Positions 48,581 through 60,880 of a DNA stretch of 64,000 nt are shown here, piece after piece. Both the position numbers and the translations under genes were made by a program. The stretch lies in NCBI GenBank assembly GCA_016801845.1, contig CM028927.1, positions 7,650,501 to 7,714,500 on the forward strand. Direction: 5' to 3'. Position 1 is the stretch's first letter, and every line of letters starts with the position of its first letter. This DNA is from Polydactylus sextarius (taxonomy: Eukaryota > Chordata > Actinopteri > Polynemidae). A model generated the notes under the pieces. That model was not told where the DNA came from and did no database searches. It saw only the letters and a list, made by a program, of their open reading frames with translations.

Positions 48581-49980
48581 CTTCCTCTGTGTTAAACATG
48601 CTTGACCTCTGTCGATACTGTGTCTATACACTCATTTGTACACTCAAAGTACACATTTGTATTTTCTCCTTTAGTACAACATGTATCCAGCTGCAAATAC
48701 AGCTGTGTGTACTGTATGTTCTGACTGTGTGTGTGTGTGTGTGTGTGTCTGGTGGCAGGAGCCCCACCCCTTAACGCATTCCACTATCTAGCGCCCACGC
48801 ACTCGCCATGTGACCCGCAGTCAATGACAGGAAATAAGCCGATGTCAAATCCTGCTGCCTGCAACTCAGATCCTCTTCTGCTGCCAGTGAAACACTCAGC
48901 TTTGTGCGCTCACACCACAGCACAAAGATTAATGTAAATCTATAGGAACACACCATGACTTTCTCATGCAGTCTGTCCACGTACCCCCACCCCCCAACTT
49001 CACTGTCATTGCTTTACCTCACTTGAGGCATTGTTTTAGCTTTCTGATTCAACAGAAATGCTGTGAATATGATTGAGCACACTCATACTTAAACACAGTG
49101 AATGACACACTGTGTGTACATTCACTGCAGCGGCTGTGACACGGCGTCTGTCAATGGCAGGTGTAGCTCTGATAAAAACTTTCCTCGGCAGTTGTGTTTA
49201 CATAGTTGACACCCATATACACACAAGTCATATTATCTTGTTTCCTGTTCTCAGGAAAATCAGAGTTTCAGTCAGAACAGGAGCTTCTCTGAGATGATGT
49301 GTTTCATGGTGCGGATAAAAAAAACTTTAAAAATGAAAAGTGTCTACTCCAGACATGACTAAGTGAAACGTCTCTGCGCCACACTGTGTATATTTACTAA
49401 ACCGAAGAAAATGAACGTGCACGCTTATTCCATTGCCGCAATGACTCTTTAATTAATTCCGAGGCACCATTTCATCCAACACACACATAGAGCACAGAAC
49501 ATACACGTAGCTGTACTTGCATTTATGAAAAATAGGTGTTTACATCACATATGCCATAAACCGAATCGGCGTATGTGTGTGTTTTTGTGTGGTTGGGTGC
49601 ACGTGCATGTGTGCAGAGTTGAATGGACACAGCCACCTCTATGTTCTCACCCAGCAGTAAACTGTTGGCTGTTAAGACAGACCACAATCCTAGGCTGAAA
49701 GTCGCTACTCCCTTTGCTCAGGTCTGTGCTTGTCCTCATCGCTTCACACGGTCGTAAAGTGTTGGGATAAGGGAAAACAACACTTGGCTGTCGTACCAGT
49801 TCCAGGTAAAGGGCTATAATATATTAACCTTATTTGACCAGCTTCACTGGCCTCAGTAACAGACCCCAGTCATCTGAGAGGAAATGGTGACATTCTGCGA
49901 CATAATGTCAGACACAAGCATCCAGTGTACTTCCCATTCCCTGAAAGCACAGTTTTGTATTTTTGGGAGTCAAAAGACCC

Positions 49981-50039
49981 CCCCACACACACACACACAC
50001 ACACGCACACACACACACACATACACACGCACACACACC
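49981..50039. repeat. Imperfect (CA)n microsatellite
   Basis: CA array with CG and TA interruptions after a C6 run. Confidence 0.95.
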
Positions 50040-50726
50040 ACTGGCACTTAGAGACGACCACCTTATTCCCCCCTTTCCTGTCATGGAAAGTACTAATGTT
50101 TATCGTCACTCGACGCAGACTCACTGGTAGCGGGTTTCCACCATTTATCATAAAATATTCAAGCTAAAGCTCCGTGTCCTGCACCCCTGCTGCGATGCCC
50201 AACATCTGGTGGGCTCTCTCACCCTGCCCGGAGGTATCACAGTGAAATGTTTCCCACCAGCACATAGTGAAGGTATGAGATTACATAGTTCCTGTCAGAA
50301 GAAGAGAGACGTATGGATAGGGGTTGTTGAACAGCTGGATGGCTCTTATCAAACTCTGAGTATCTTAAATAGAGGCATTTATTTGTTTGAAGGTATTTCG
50401 ATATTGTACCCTTAGCCACCCACAGTGGTGATGTAATCAGCAAGAGGTGTGAAGTAAAACATGCCATGTTGACATGTGTTGTTGTGAGTCTACAAAGAGA
50501 AAGTTATGTGATTCCCTGTTCACGGTGAAAGAATGTATAAGAGCCCTTTGATTGTATGTGTATGTGTGTTTATAACTCCTTTACAATCACGAATGCAATT
50601 TACACACCACACAATCACAGCTCGAGCACATACAGATATTTATTTTATACTTACATAATTCTCCAAGTAAACAAACACATTTTTGACCAAATTTAAATCC
50701 AAATTGGACTCCTCCACCCTAGCTTT

Positions 50727-50808
50727 CATTTTCTATACCACTTATCCTGTTGACTTTCTTGAGGGCGTGGTACATCCTGGACAGGTCATCAGTCTATCGC
50801 AGGGGCCA
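50727..50808 (+). repeat. Short fragment of a common teleost repeat
   Basis: CATTTTCTATACCACTTATC is followed by GGTACATCCTGGACAGGTCA and TCAGTCTATCGCAGGG. This is the familiar fish repeat block CTATACCGCTTATCC...GGGTACACCCTGGACAGGTCGCCAGTCTATCGCAGGG, with an internal deletion. Confidence 0.78.
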
Positions 50809-52423
50809 AACTTGACTCAGTGTCTGGAATTTTTTTTTTTTTTTTTTTTTTTACATTTTTGATTGAGTCAAGAGCCGAAACAAAACATTTCCGACGCTCG
50901 CCTTGAGTGGGTGTTTTGATGCTTACTCAATGTGTTGGTTTGATATTTTTAGGAAATATATGCTTTCACTTTCTAGCTATGAGAAAATCTATACGGCTTG
51001 TGTCTGTATGCTGCTTCAATCAACGTATGCAGGAAGTCACATCCATGACCAAGAAATAGTCTGGAACATAATCACCCATAAACTCACAGTCATTTCTACA
51101 CAATTCAAGACGCAAATCATAATGTGTGTTTTTGCTAAATTTTAGAAGTGAGGTAATGCTTTTCTTACTTTAAGACTGGGATTCCCCCTGTTTCCAGTAT
51201 GTGAAGTTAATGGGCTACACTGAGCCTAATAGACAGATATGAGAAAAGGTTTACGTCTTTACACTGAACACACAACCTGTCATTTTCAAGGAGAACTACG
51301 ATACATCAACCATAAAACAAGAAGTGTGTATATTATACACCCTTTACAACCCAGTATACATGGTTTTAGGTATACACAATGAGATGGCGTTCAGTTACTC
51401 ACAGTTGTGAAAACTGTTTCTCATTATTACACTATAGTGGCCACATTATGTAAGGGTGCTGAGTCTGAAAGTAATGCATCAGTAATTCATGCACTGACAA
51501 CTGTAAATTGCACTTAAAGAGGCACATACAGGGATGAGTCATACTAAGCTGAGGCCATGAGCAGAATGTGTCACCATAGACTGTGGTCTGACATTCATCA
51601 TTTGAGTTTTTCTTTTCTTTTCTTTTCTTTTTTAAACATATGAGGTAAATTGCTGCCTGTAGTTTCATGTGGTCTATCAGTCATAAAACACTTCGGAAGT
51701 GTGTAATGAGGCGCGAGAAAAATTCTCAAGCTTTGGGGCGATGTACGACGACAACAGGTTGAGCTACTAAAAAGACTTACTAATACAGGTCTTATCCCAT
51801 TGGTGATTCCAACACTGCTGATTTGCGCTGCTGTGATGTGTTTTGGGCTATTTTGCCTATAATTGCATAAATGCAAAGAAACACAAGCTGGAATGTAGAA
51901 TATGTGTTTACTTGTACCAAAGAAAAAAGGGAAAAAAAAACATAAACAAAAACAGAAAGAAGTCTGCAAGACCCTCTAATTGAAAGTGATGTGAAAGACA
52001 ACCATCACGTTACCAGTAATTAGATCCCACCTTCCTCCAACCACTCATGATACAAATACAAGCAAAGCACGGTCCTATACTCCCACACCAAATACAGTCT
52101 GTATCTGCAACCACTCAGCAGATTACAGACAAGATGGCATAATTGTTGCCTGGTAAAACAATAATAATTCCTTACAATATACAATACAAGAGCCGCAGAT
52201 GCTGATGAGACACCAGCGGAGCCTTTCAAGGTCCAATTAAAGGCCCCTCCGCAGCAAAGATAAAACAACTCTGATTACAGGATTACAGATGCAATAAAAC
52301 AATATAGCTCACTTTTCCGGTTGAAATATCTTTGTATTGCTGATATTGTTTATTGTGTTGTGTTGTGTCTTTTACAAGGAAGGATGAACGGATATTTGAC
52401 TCAACTTATTCTACTCAACTCTT

Positions 52424-52425
52424 TC

Positions 52426-52486
<61 letters not shown>

Positions 52487-52499
52487 CATACATACATAC
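52424..52499. repeat. (TA)n(TACA)n compound microsatellite
   Basis: More than twenty TA units are followed by four or five TACA units. It is self-complementary and could extrude as a cruciform. Confidence 0.97.
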
Positions 52500-53039
52500 C
52501 TATTACAGCATTATGAATGCTTTTTGTTGGTACTAATTTCAAGATTGCAGTTCATTTCCCTAAAAGGCAACCACACTAATCAAATTCCATTTTCAAATTA
52601 TGAGAAACATAAATAGATTTATCTTTTTTGCAATAACTATAAAAGTGCAAGTCAAAGTCCTTTTCTAGGTCAAATACAACAACTTTAAATTCCTTGATTA
52701 CCGTCAAATACAATAAAATATAACTGCTGTTTAGGAATGACATCAAACGTGATATGATTACAGCCTTGGAAAGTAAACTGGTTCGCAAAATATTTCACAC
52801 CTCAACAGCTCGTAGCTCCAGACTCAATTATGTTCAGTCACAACACTGGCTACATTTTGGACCGCTTTCATTTCTAATTTTTTTTATTTTTATCTATTTC
52901 TTTTTTTTTTTTTTTTTTTTTTTTTTGCTGAGTTCATTTGCTTCACATCTCCTGAATGACTAAGCGCCAACACAGCAAACATTATCTGTGCCCCCATCTT
53001 CTGCTTCTCTAATTATTATCACACAAGCTCGAAATAATC

Positions 53040-53460
53040 CTTCCGATCCACTCTTTAATCACCAGTCCATCCCTTTAAAGGAAAGACAAAAGAAATCTGT
53101 CAAATATTATTTATTTGATCCCCACTTGTTTTTCCGGTGTCTGCGGTTAATTTTCTGCGGAATGTGAGGAGCAGCTGTCACTTTAGCACATGAATGGAGC
53201 CAGTTTAGTGGCCCAAAGGCATCGAAGTGGATCAACGGCGGAGGAGGGACAGCTGGGCCCGAGGGGACAATAGCACTCTCAGTTAATCATTAATACTCTT
53301 AATGAACAGCAGCCAGGCACCAGAGGTTCACTCCACAGTCTCTCCAGAATATTCCGCCTGCAACAGGAGGACGCAGGCAGTCTGACCCCAAACTGACACT
53401 TGTTGATTGGGGCCTTTAAAGGGGCTGCGGGAGCTTTAAACTGTTATCTGTTTGATTAAG
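53040..53460. promoter_or_regulatory. Candidate conserved non-coding element / enhancer
   Basis: A complex, balanced-composition block amid AT-rich and simple sequence. It includes GTTAATCATTAATACTCTTA (clustered homeodomain-type TAAT cores), CTTTAAAGGGGCTGCGG and CAGCTGTC E-box elements, with no open frame. Conservation is not testable here. Confidence 0.3.
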
Positions 53461-56400
53461 TTTTACCCATCGGGCCTTGAGGGAAAATGACAAGTGAAAG
53501 ACGTCTGCTTTATATGTTATATGTAACGTCAAAACAAGGAATGAGAAGTGAAATGAGAAGTTGCTTGTGTCATTTTAAAAGCTGAAATTATCATTATTAT
53601 ATTATGTTTTTTATTTATTTATTTATTTATTTTTGTAAAACGCAGTAGTTTTTTTCATTGTCAGGTGAGATAATTATACATACCACTAATACCTGTTGGT
53701 TCAGCTTGGAGCTTAAGGCAGGGTGTGAAAAGATATTTACCACAAAACACATATTCATTACAGCTCGTCAAGAAACATTTAATTATTCCTTTAAGATATT
53801 TTCCCAGGGGTTGTTTAAGCAGTCAATGAGCTCAACTAACAGCCAACAAGCAGTGAGGTTTAAGGTGAAGCTGATATTTTAAGTACAAGCTGGTCAGTCG
53901 GAAGAGCAGGTGCATGCCAGACCCTCAGAAGTAGTGTCATTCCTTATCATTATCACCAAAAATACACAATATCATTGATACTAATAGGTTTAAGTTTACA
54001 GTTTAAGCCTAAGACCATAAAGCCAATGCTATAACTGATACATACTGGACATATTTTGAACATATTTTCTTTGATTTAGCCAGAGCATGTATTAAGAAAA
54101 CCACCAAACACCCTGAGATGTTACTGGAAGATAAATGAGCTTCTAAAGGGGAGCAGATGTTGGCTAGCGGTCTCATTTGAATGTTACACTGATCCTCTGT
54201 TTATGTTTGTGTGGATGTGTGTGTGTGTGTGTGGGGGTGGGTGTGTGTGTATGTGTGTGTATCGGCGACCACATGAATTTGTATGTAAGTGTGTGTCTGC
54301 ACGTGGCTGTGCGTCCAGCCCGGCCCTCCCCATCAGCGGAGGTGGCAGGTGTTCCTGCGTCCCCTAAAAGAGCAGGTTTTTATGTCGCCTCCTCAAGTTA
54401 GTGGCTTGGTTGCCATGACGATGCCCCAACAGAAAGAGGCTTGTGTCTGGGGGCCGGTGCCGGGGAGAAGAGGAGGACAAGGGAAGAGGAGAGAAGGGGC
54501 TTTACTTGCACCACACACACACTATGGACTTCAGTCTGGCTCGACAAGAAAGAAGACGAGAGGAAATCAAGTCGAGGGCACAAAACAGGCTCGGTTCGTC
54601 AGCTGGCATCATGTCGGCCTCTGTCTTTATATTCAAAATGTGTCTTAAATATTAAGCTGCTGATCCGTGGAGAAAATGTGCTTCACACAAAACACTGCAG
54701 CTTAAGTGATGCTTGTAAATCCTGACAATGGGATTGAGAACTTAAAAAGGAATCCAATATCACACATCCTATCAGATTCCTCCCCAGGTGTGACAGCTGT
54801 CTGACTAAAGACCTTTGCTTATTACAACTGTACCCTATGCCTTGTGGCACGGACGTCCCACCTCTATTTACATGGGACGTTGCGGACAGGCCTACAATCA
54901 ATCTCTCCCTCTCTCTCACTCTGTGTGTGTGTGTGGGTGGGTGGGTGTAAGGAGATCTGGGAGAGACTGGGAGTCACCTGTCCCTTGTTGGCCTCTCTCG
55001 TCCCCCTGGGGAGGGCTGTAATTCTCTTTTGGCGAGGCTGATCAGCAGCTGCCACGCGCGCACACACACACACAGGCATAAAGACAAACACACACAAAGA
55101 CACACAACATCATACATTTACTTTCACAGCTCAGAGTTAAAGACTGAGCTGACTTGTTCATTACAACTAAGATGACCTGTTCTGGTAAAACCCAGACACT
55201 GTATTATCACTGTATGGACCAGAAAGTCATGAGCACTGTTCAGTCAGTTCTGAGAATTCATTGATTTAGATATGGGATACCTTGACTTGGTATTGAGTTT
55301 TTTATTGTCATCATTGTCAAAGAGCAATATACAAAACACTGAGGCAGAGTTCTAGGTAAATACCACATCTATCAAAATGTACATCAACATGTTTAGATCA
55401 GTAATGAGTCAAATACATTCACTATGCACGGTGAAGAAGGGGTTTCCCTTATTAACAAATGCACAGAGAAATATCCCGTACCCTGGTGGTTTCTCTCAGC
55501 TCTGTGGGGTGTCTTAGCATCTTTTAGCTCATTGTTTTGGTTTTCTAGACCACAACCATACTGTGCAGCTGGTGATTATAGGTGAGAATTTAGCAGCAAA
55601 ATTTCCTGTAATAATGGAAATTAATATTATTTCTGCTATTTGTTCCATTCAAAAAGGTTTCAACTACCAGTCCCAGCTTGGTTAAATGCAAAGACCAACC
55701 CAGTTATTAGTGGTAAATATTAGCAAGAAAGGAAATCCCAGAAAATCAAGCAGGAGTATTGTTTTCTTATTTGATAATCTATCTGGTTTCATTTAATCCT
55801 AAAGAATGAGCAGTTCCAACACAACACACCTTGTACTATTTTAGCACAACATCAAAACATTCAGAAAGTCTTGGCAGCTTATTATCTCATTACCTATCAT
55901 CAACTGACCAAAAAAAAGTCAAAACACTTTTTTTTTTAATTTAGTATTGCTTCATACTAATAATAATAAAAAAAAAAAAAAGTAAAGGAGTGGCTCTGTC
56001 AAACAGCATTCCTTCATACTACGGATGCCAGTAGCAGATTCTAGGAATACAGAGCAGAAATGCCAGTTGGGGCGTTAGGCTTTGCAGAAACTTGTGTTGT
56101 GTCTCTTAACTGTCATTTCAGACTGTTAAAAGTTTCTTGTGGTCAATAAAACGTACTTGAAGCCTGCCGCCACCTGCAATGAACATTTTTATACTTTTGT
56201 AAAACTTGTAAATGACTGGAGTATGTCCACTTTATGCTACTTTCTACCTATATTCTATAAATATTGTACCTTCTTTTTTTTTTTCTTCATTTTGTTGACA
56301 GCTTCAGTTGCCAGTTCCTCAGAATATTGCTGAGTCATAGGTTCAAACCCACTGTTACTCCAGGGAAAAAGTGAAGACTAATCATAAGATTCTTCTCATG

Positions 56401-57439
56401 CATTGTGTGAATATTAATAACTTGATAATCAGTTTCTCAGAATATTATTCACAGGGAGATGTTTCATGCATAATGACAACTTCACTGTAAAAACCTTTTG
56501 GTTTTGTTCTGAATGTGGGGACTTGTAATTGATTGTTTATTTAATTCAAATTACTCATTGATTAACACAGTGTGGATGCTGGATATGGATACGGAAAAAT
56601 CAACATTAAATAGAAGAAATGTAAAAATTCATCAAAAAAATTCGAAATGTCTAAATTGAATAACATTTTGGTAAATATACTGTTTAATAACATTTTAAGC
56701 ATAATCTCTAAAAATCAAAAAGAACAGGTTGTCGTTCTATTTTTCTGAAATTTCTTCTTGACCAAAATGTAATTAAGACAACAATTTAACTAAATCAAAC
56801 AGCTATGATTATAAATAATAAAACTAGGTGTTATAAATGGAAGTATGTGTAATATCATTTGCAAGTCAGATGAAGTAAAATCTTCAGCCCACCAGAATAA
56901 CATCACAACCTAAAATAACTTACTTGGAATTATTTAATGTTTTGTTTTTGTGTCTCGTCCATGCGGTACTGTTACTCATATATTGGTCATATTGAAACTT
57001 TACGAGCTCAAAAAAAGCTCATGATTAAACAGTAAATTATGTTCTGACTATGGTGTTCCCAGAACAGGATGTTCATAATTAGACCATCCTGTTCCTTCAT
57101 CTTTTCTACAATGATTCCCCTGCATGAGCCCCATCAAGGTAAACACAAGACTAACACATGCTGTGGAAATGTGGGGGGAAAAAGCCTGTGACAGATATTG
57201 ACCAATGAATGACTGCTGTGTGGAGATTTTATAAAACAGCCATAGTTTTTCAAATCAAGTGTTGTGAATGTTTGAGGTGTGTGCTTCTGTCTCGTCTCTA
57301 TACCGCACACTATGGATCTAATTGGTTTGTTCTCCAGCCAGATAAGAAGTATGCATGCTAATGTGTTCAATCTCTGCGATGGTTCTCAGAGACGATTTCA
57401 CATGAACAATGATGATGAAAAAATGTAAATGCCCACATT

Positions 57440-57780
57440 TACAGAAATTGGTCTTGGGTGCATTGTCTGCATTGTGTGTTTTGTCATGCAAATGATTTAA
57501 ATGTGAGGTAGCCTATGAAGTTGGGCAGGGGAGATTGTCATACATACTTCCATGTCATTATCCCCCCAAAGTTTTACCTTTTCAATGGAAATTAGTGGAT
57601 TCTACAAGAAGCATGCAAGAAAGGTCTGCATGTAAATTATAGCAGTGGAGGAATGTCCTTCCTCTGATCTTCTGTGCATTTCTAATACCCGCCTTCCAAT
57701 GAAGTTATGATAATGGAGCTCAGTTACACGCCTGTATTTGGCTATTCATTGGGATAATCTAACATCAAGTCTTGTCATGT
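57440..57780. promoter_or_regulatory. Candidate conserved non-coding element with octamer motif
   Basis: Contains a perfect POU octamer ATGCAAAT (57486-57493) preceded by CATTGTGTG (SOX-like). Mixed-complexity sequence follows, without repeats or open frames. It lies 3 kb upstream of cdk6. Confidence 0.3.
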
Positions 57781-58324
57781 CTAAACCGTGTCCTGGGTGA
57801 AAGGAAAAATAAAGTGAAACAAAAACTTTCTACGTCAGGAGTTGAAAAACTATTCAGGAAGAAAATATTATCTTTAAATATTTAAATCTCTCATAATTTA
57901 TAATCAATTTAAAATGAACAAAAACATCATCAATGGATCTATTAAATTAAAAACAAAATTTAAGAAAAAAAAATAAACACATAAAAATATTGAATAAGGT
58001 AATAAAAAGCCAAAAAACTTAAGTACCTAAAATTTATTTTCAGTGGACCAGAAGATATGGAATTTCACAATTTAGGAATTCAACATATTTTTTTATTTAA
58101 AAATGGTTACTTATTGCAGTTATTGGAAATTAATTTCTCATCACAGCAACCTGGAAGATGGTATGTTTTGTATATATTGTTTATGAATTATATACATTAA
58201 AATGTGTAGAAGACACTTCTTTTAGAGCACATACATTTTGAGATTTTAACAATTCCTCTCATTGTTAATGATGAGGAAAAAAATGTACAAATTATTATTG
58301 ATAGCTGTCATAATAATTATGACA

Positions 58325-58420
58325 TAATAATAATAACAACAATAATAATAATGATACTAATAATAATAATAATGATACTACTAATAATAATAATGATACT
58401 ACTACTACTACTACTACTAC

Positions 58421-58451
<31 letters not shown>
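58325..58451. repeat. Complex (TAA)n/(ACT)n trinucleotide array
   Basis: Alternating blocks of TAA, AATGATACT and eight ACT units, ending in about nine TAA units. It sits just before the GC-rich cdk6 upstream region. Confidence 0.95.
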
Positions 58452-58452
<1 letters not shown>

Positions 58453-58539
58453 TATTCTTCTTAATTAAACATTTAAATAAATATTAATAAAATATTTCAA
58501 ATATTTTCACAATAAAAGTCTTAGCCATCCAGTAGCCCA

Positions 58540-59480
58540 CATGGTCATCGTGCCTGACGTGAGGCATGGAGCTTTTTTGCAAACGACCACCCGAGCAGAG
58601 GAGTCCTCCTGCCACAGATCAAGTCATGGGGCCTTGAACCTGACCCCTCCGGACCATCTAGGGCGAGCTTGTCACATTGCATCCCCGCTGGCACTTTGTT
58701 GCCCCCGAGGTTCCTCAATGGTTTTTTGAGGGGAGATAGATAGTGTGGCCGTCCATCCAATAAACCTCCTCCTCCTCTCCCCTCCCCGATCCCCGCGGTG
58801 CTCCCGGTTTTGACACAGGAGACAAAACCCGCGGAGAGGACTATGAATGGTAAAGCACCGAGGAGGCCGAGGGAGAGCAAAAAGGAGGCGGTGAGCCTTT
58901 GTAGTCGGGGAGGAATGCGGAAATGTCCCCGCTCCGTGTCAAACCTCTCTGAAGGGGGTCAGGCCACATTCAGCCGGCGTGGGAAAGCCAGGCAGAGACG
59001 GAGCTCACACAGCCGAGCGGGGCTGCAAGTTGCATAGGCCTATCCGGGGATATATGGAAGAGAAAAAAAGAAGAAGAAGAAGAAAGAAAGAAAAGAGAAA
59101 ATCCAAAAGAAGAGCGTGTTTTTTTGGAGGGCTATATCACGCGTTTGCCTTTGTCCTACGACCCCCCCTACTCCAACCCACCCCATCCTACACCCCCCTC
59201 CACACCCCCCACACACTAAGTTGCAGTGAGAGTTTTCGTACAGCCCTTCACCACCTCCTCCTCCTCCTCTGCAACCTCCTCCTCCCCCCTCGTTTGAGTG
59301 GCTCTGCCTGGGCTGGTGCAGTCTGAGGGATGGGGGGTTAGAGCCTGCACCGTCCAACTACCTGTGTGGCCCCCGCATGGAGGACAGTGGTCAGGGATGC
59401 GTTTGATGCAGGACATCTTATCCGAGACACCAATGCCTCCTCAGCATTTTATCGGACGTGCCGACGTTACGACATTTTAT
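58540..59480 (+). promoter_or_regulatory. cdk6: GC-rich, CpG-containing region, probable cdk6 promoter / non-coding 5' exon
   Basis: Base composition changes sharply from AT-rich flanks to GC-rich with many CG dinucleotides (for example near 58675-59040). It also has CT-rich (59245-59290) and GA-rich (59055-59110) tracts. It lies 1.1-2 kb above the cdk6 start codon and below a long gene-free region, as expected for a CpG promoter. Open frames exist on both strands, but their translations are low-complexity and resemble no family I know. Whether this or the 60.2-60.5 kb segment carries the start site cannot be told from sequence. Confidence 0.5.
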
Positions 59481-60149
59481 TGACAACGTAAAAAAAGGTA
59501 AACATTTGAAAATAAAAAAAAAGCAACCGCAAAGTTGAAAGTAATTTGTGCAGAATTTTAATACCAACAAAATGTCTTTATGAGGCTGGAAATGTTACTT
59601 TACCCTCACAATAACATTTAAAAAAAAACGTAACATTAAAGAAAACGTGTCATTCCCTGCTCTGTTAGCCTATTTATTTTAATTAGACCATTTGACTCCT
59701 TGAACAATTAAATTATAATAAATTAGAGGAAGCCGCCGAAGCTAATGAAAACGTCCTCAAAACTCAATTGCTAGACTGTTTTATATATTTACAACGATTT
59801 GAGGCTTGAAAGACGAGTTTTAGTGGGTTTTAAATGGACTTGTTTCTGTAGGAAGTTCAGACAATGCAATCAGTAGACAGCCACGTGCTCGAGAAGTTTG
59901 TGTCGCCTCAAACGTAAACTTTGATAAAACAGGACAGGGTAAGAAGCTAGTTAGTTATTTTACTAACCCATTACGGTTCGCTGTGTTATGTTTTTGCTCT
60001 CTTTTTGCGTGTTCTTTTAAAAAAATGTTTTAATTTCCATTTTTTTAAACAGAATATAAGACAGCCCACATGAACATAACTTCAACAACATTGCATGTGG
60101 AGTGATTTTTTATTATAATTATTATTTTTGAATTTTTTTTGAACGCGCG

Positions 60150-60558
60150 AGACAGTTTGTTTGATGCAAAGCTAGCTTACAAAGACGCTAAATTTGGATA
60201 ATTTGAATTATTTTTACATTACTTTGTGCTAAAGAGGTAGGAGGACATGAGTTGCTATGCGTAATAAGGAGGAGGAGTGGACGTTGGGACGCAACGCTGC
60301 TCTTGTGTTGATAGTCGGAATAAAACATGACAGTCCTGTTATTGCTACCTGGAGCACATTTTGACCATATCTGACAAAGATGGTGTCTTCCTCCATCTGT
60401 GTCTCCCTGTCATCTAGGCATTGCATGTGCCAACTTTTTTCTGTGAATATGTCTTTGTGAGAGAAACTCTCTGGCTCGTCACCCTCGCCGGGATTCCCCG
60501 CAATATTTTCAACAAGAGACGAGAAACCAAAAAAAAAAAAAAAAAAAAGTCTGCAAAA
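60150..60558 (+). other. cdk6: Immediate upstream / 5' UTR segment of cdk6 with a small uORF
   Basis: No splice acceptor is clearly required between here and the ATG, so the segment may be 5' UTR. An ATG at 60425 opens an 11-codon frame (MCQLFSVNMSL) ending in TGA at 60458-60460, well before the cdk6 start. The 59,481-60,150 stretch above it is AT-rich and shows nothing recognisable. Confidence 0.4.
60529..60548 (+). repeat. A20 tract in the cdk6 5' leader
   Basis: Twenty adenines end ten bases before the cdk6 start codon. If transcribed, the mRNA has a poly(A) stretch in its leader. The cdk6 frame stays open upstream through the tract to about 60421 but contains no in-frame ATG there. Confidence 0.85.
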
Positions 60559-60782
60559 ATGGACAAAGAAAGTATTGCTACTCAATATGAGCCCGTGGCC
60601 GAGATTGGAGAAGGAGCTTATGGGAAAGTATACAAGGCGAGAGATTTGAAGAATGGGGGACGATTTGTAGCCCTAAAAAGAGTTCGTGTCCAGACGGAGG
60701 AAGAAGGGATGCCGCTCTCCACAATCCGGGAGGTGGCGGTACTGAGGCAGCTTGAAGCTTTTGAACACCCCAATGTTGTCAG
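60559..60782 (+). CDS. cdk6: cdk6, cyclin-dependent kinase 6, first coding exon (residues 1-74 plus two bases)
   Basis: 224 nt ending GTCAG before a consensus gtaagt donor. The product starts MDKESIATQYEPVAEIGEGA. The glycine-rich loop GEGAYGKV spans residues 17-24. The ATP-binding lysine is K40 in VALKRVRV, and the cyclin-binding helix PLSTIRE is residues 52-58. PLSTIRE is the CDK4/6 signature; FKARDL/YKARDLKNGGRFVAL and EHPNVVR point to CDK6 rather than CDK4. The kinase binds D-type cyclins, phosphorylates RB family proteins and drives G1 progression in the nucleus. The N-terminus is three residues shorter than the human one. The ATG was chosen because of its AAAAATGG context and homology. 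The remaining exons lie past 64000. Confidence 0.95.
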
Positions 60783-60840
60783 GTAAGTGAGGGGGAGAGG
60801 TGGGCATCCCTGTGTGTATGTTTGTGTATATATTTACATA

Positions 60841-60843
<3 letters not shown>

Positions 60844-60877
<34 letters not shown>
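60844..60877. repeat. (TG)17 microsatellite at the start of cdk6 intron 1
   Basis: Begins about 60 nt after the cdk6 exon 1 donor, in sense orientation. Confidence 0.96.

Positions 60878-60880
<3 letters not shown>

Larger units (their letters stand above)
44677..58539. other. hepacam2-cdk6 intergenic region
   Basis: Nearly 14 kb without a credible exon on either strand. It holds seven dinucleotide or compound microsatellites, homopolymers (50830-50852 T; 52900-52926 T), one repeat fragment (50727-50808), and two blocks with enhancer-like composition (53040-53460 and 57440-57780). No SAMD9-like gene was seen. Confidence 0.65.

Noticed and set aside
56275..56360. GGTTCAAACCC resembling a tRNA B box
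   Set aside because: No A box at the right spacing and no cloverleaf could be drawn, so no tRNA or SINE was called.
44677..58539. Search for SAMD9/SAMD9L between hepacam2 and cdk6
   Set aside because: These are large single-exon coding genes in mammals, and no long open frame or recognisable segment exists here on either strand.
58545..58880. Minus-strand 111-codon frame with a signal-peptide-like start
   Set aside because: Its hydrophobic start is followed by Gly-rich low-complexity sequence in a CpG-rich region. Promoter DNA is the simpler explanation.
60421..60558. N-terminal extension of cdk6 through the A20 tract
   Set aside because: The frame is open, but its only start upstream would be a TTG. 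Family N-termini begin near the AAAAATGG start, so the ATG at 60559 is used.
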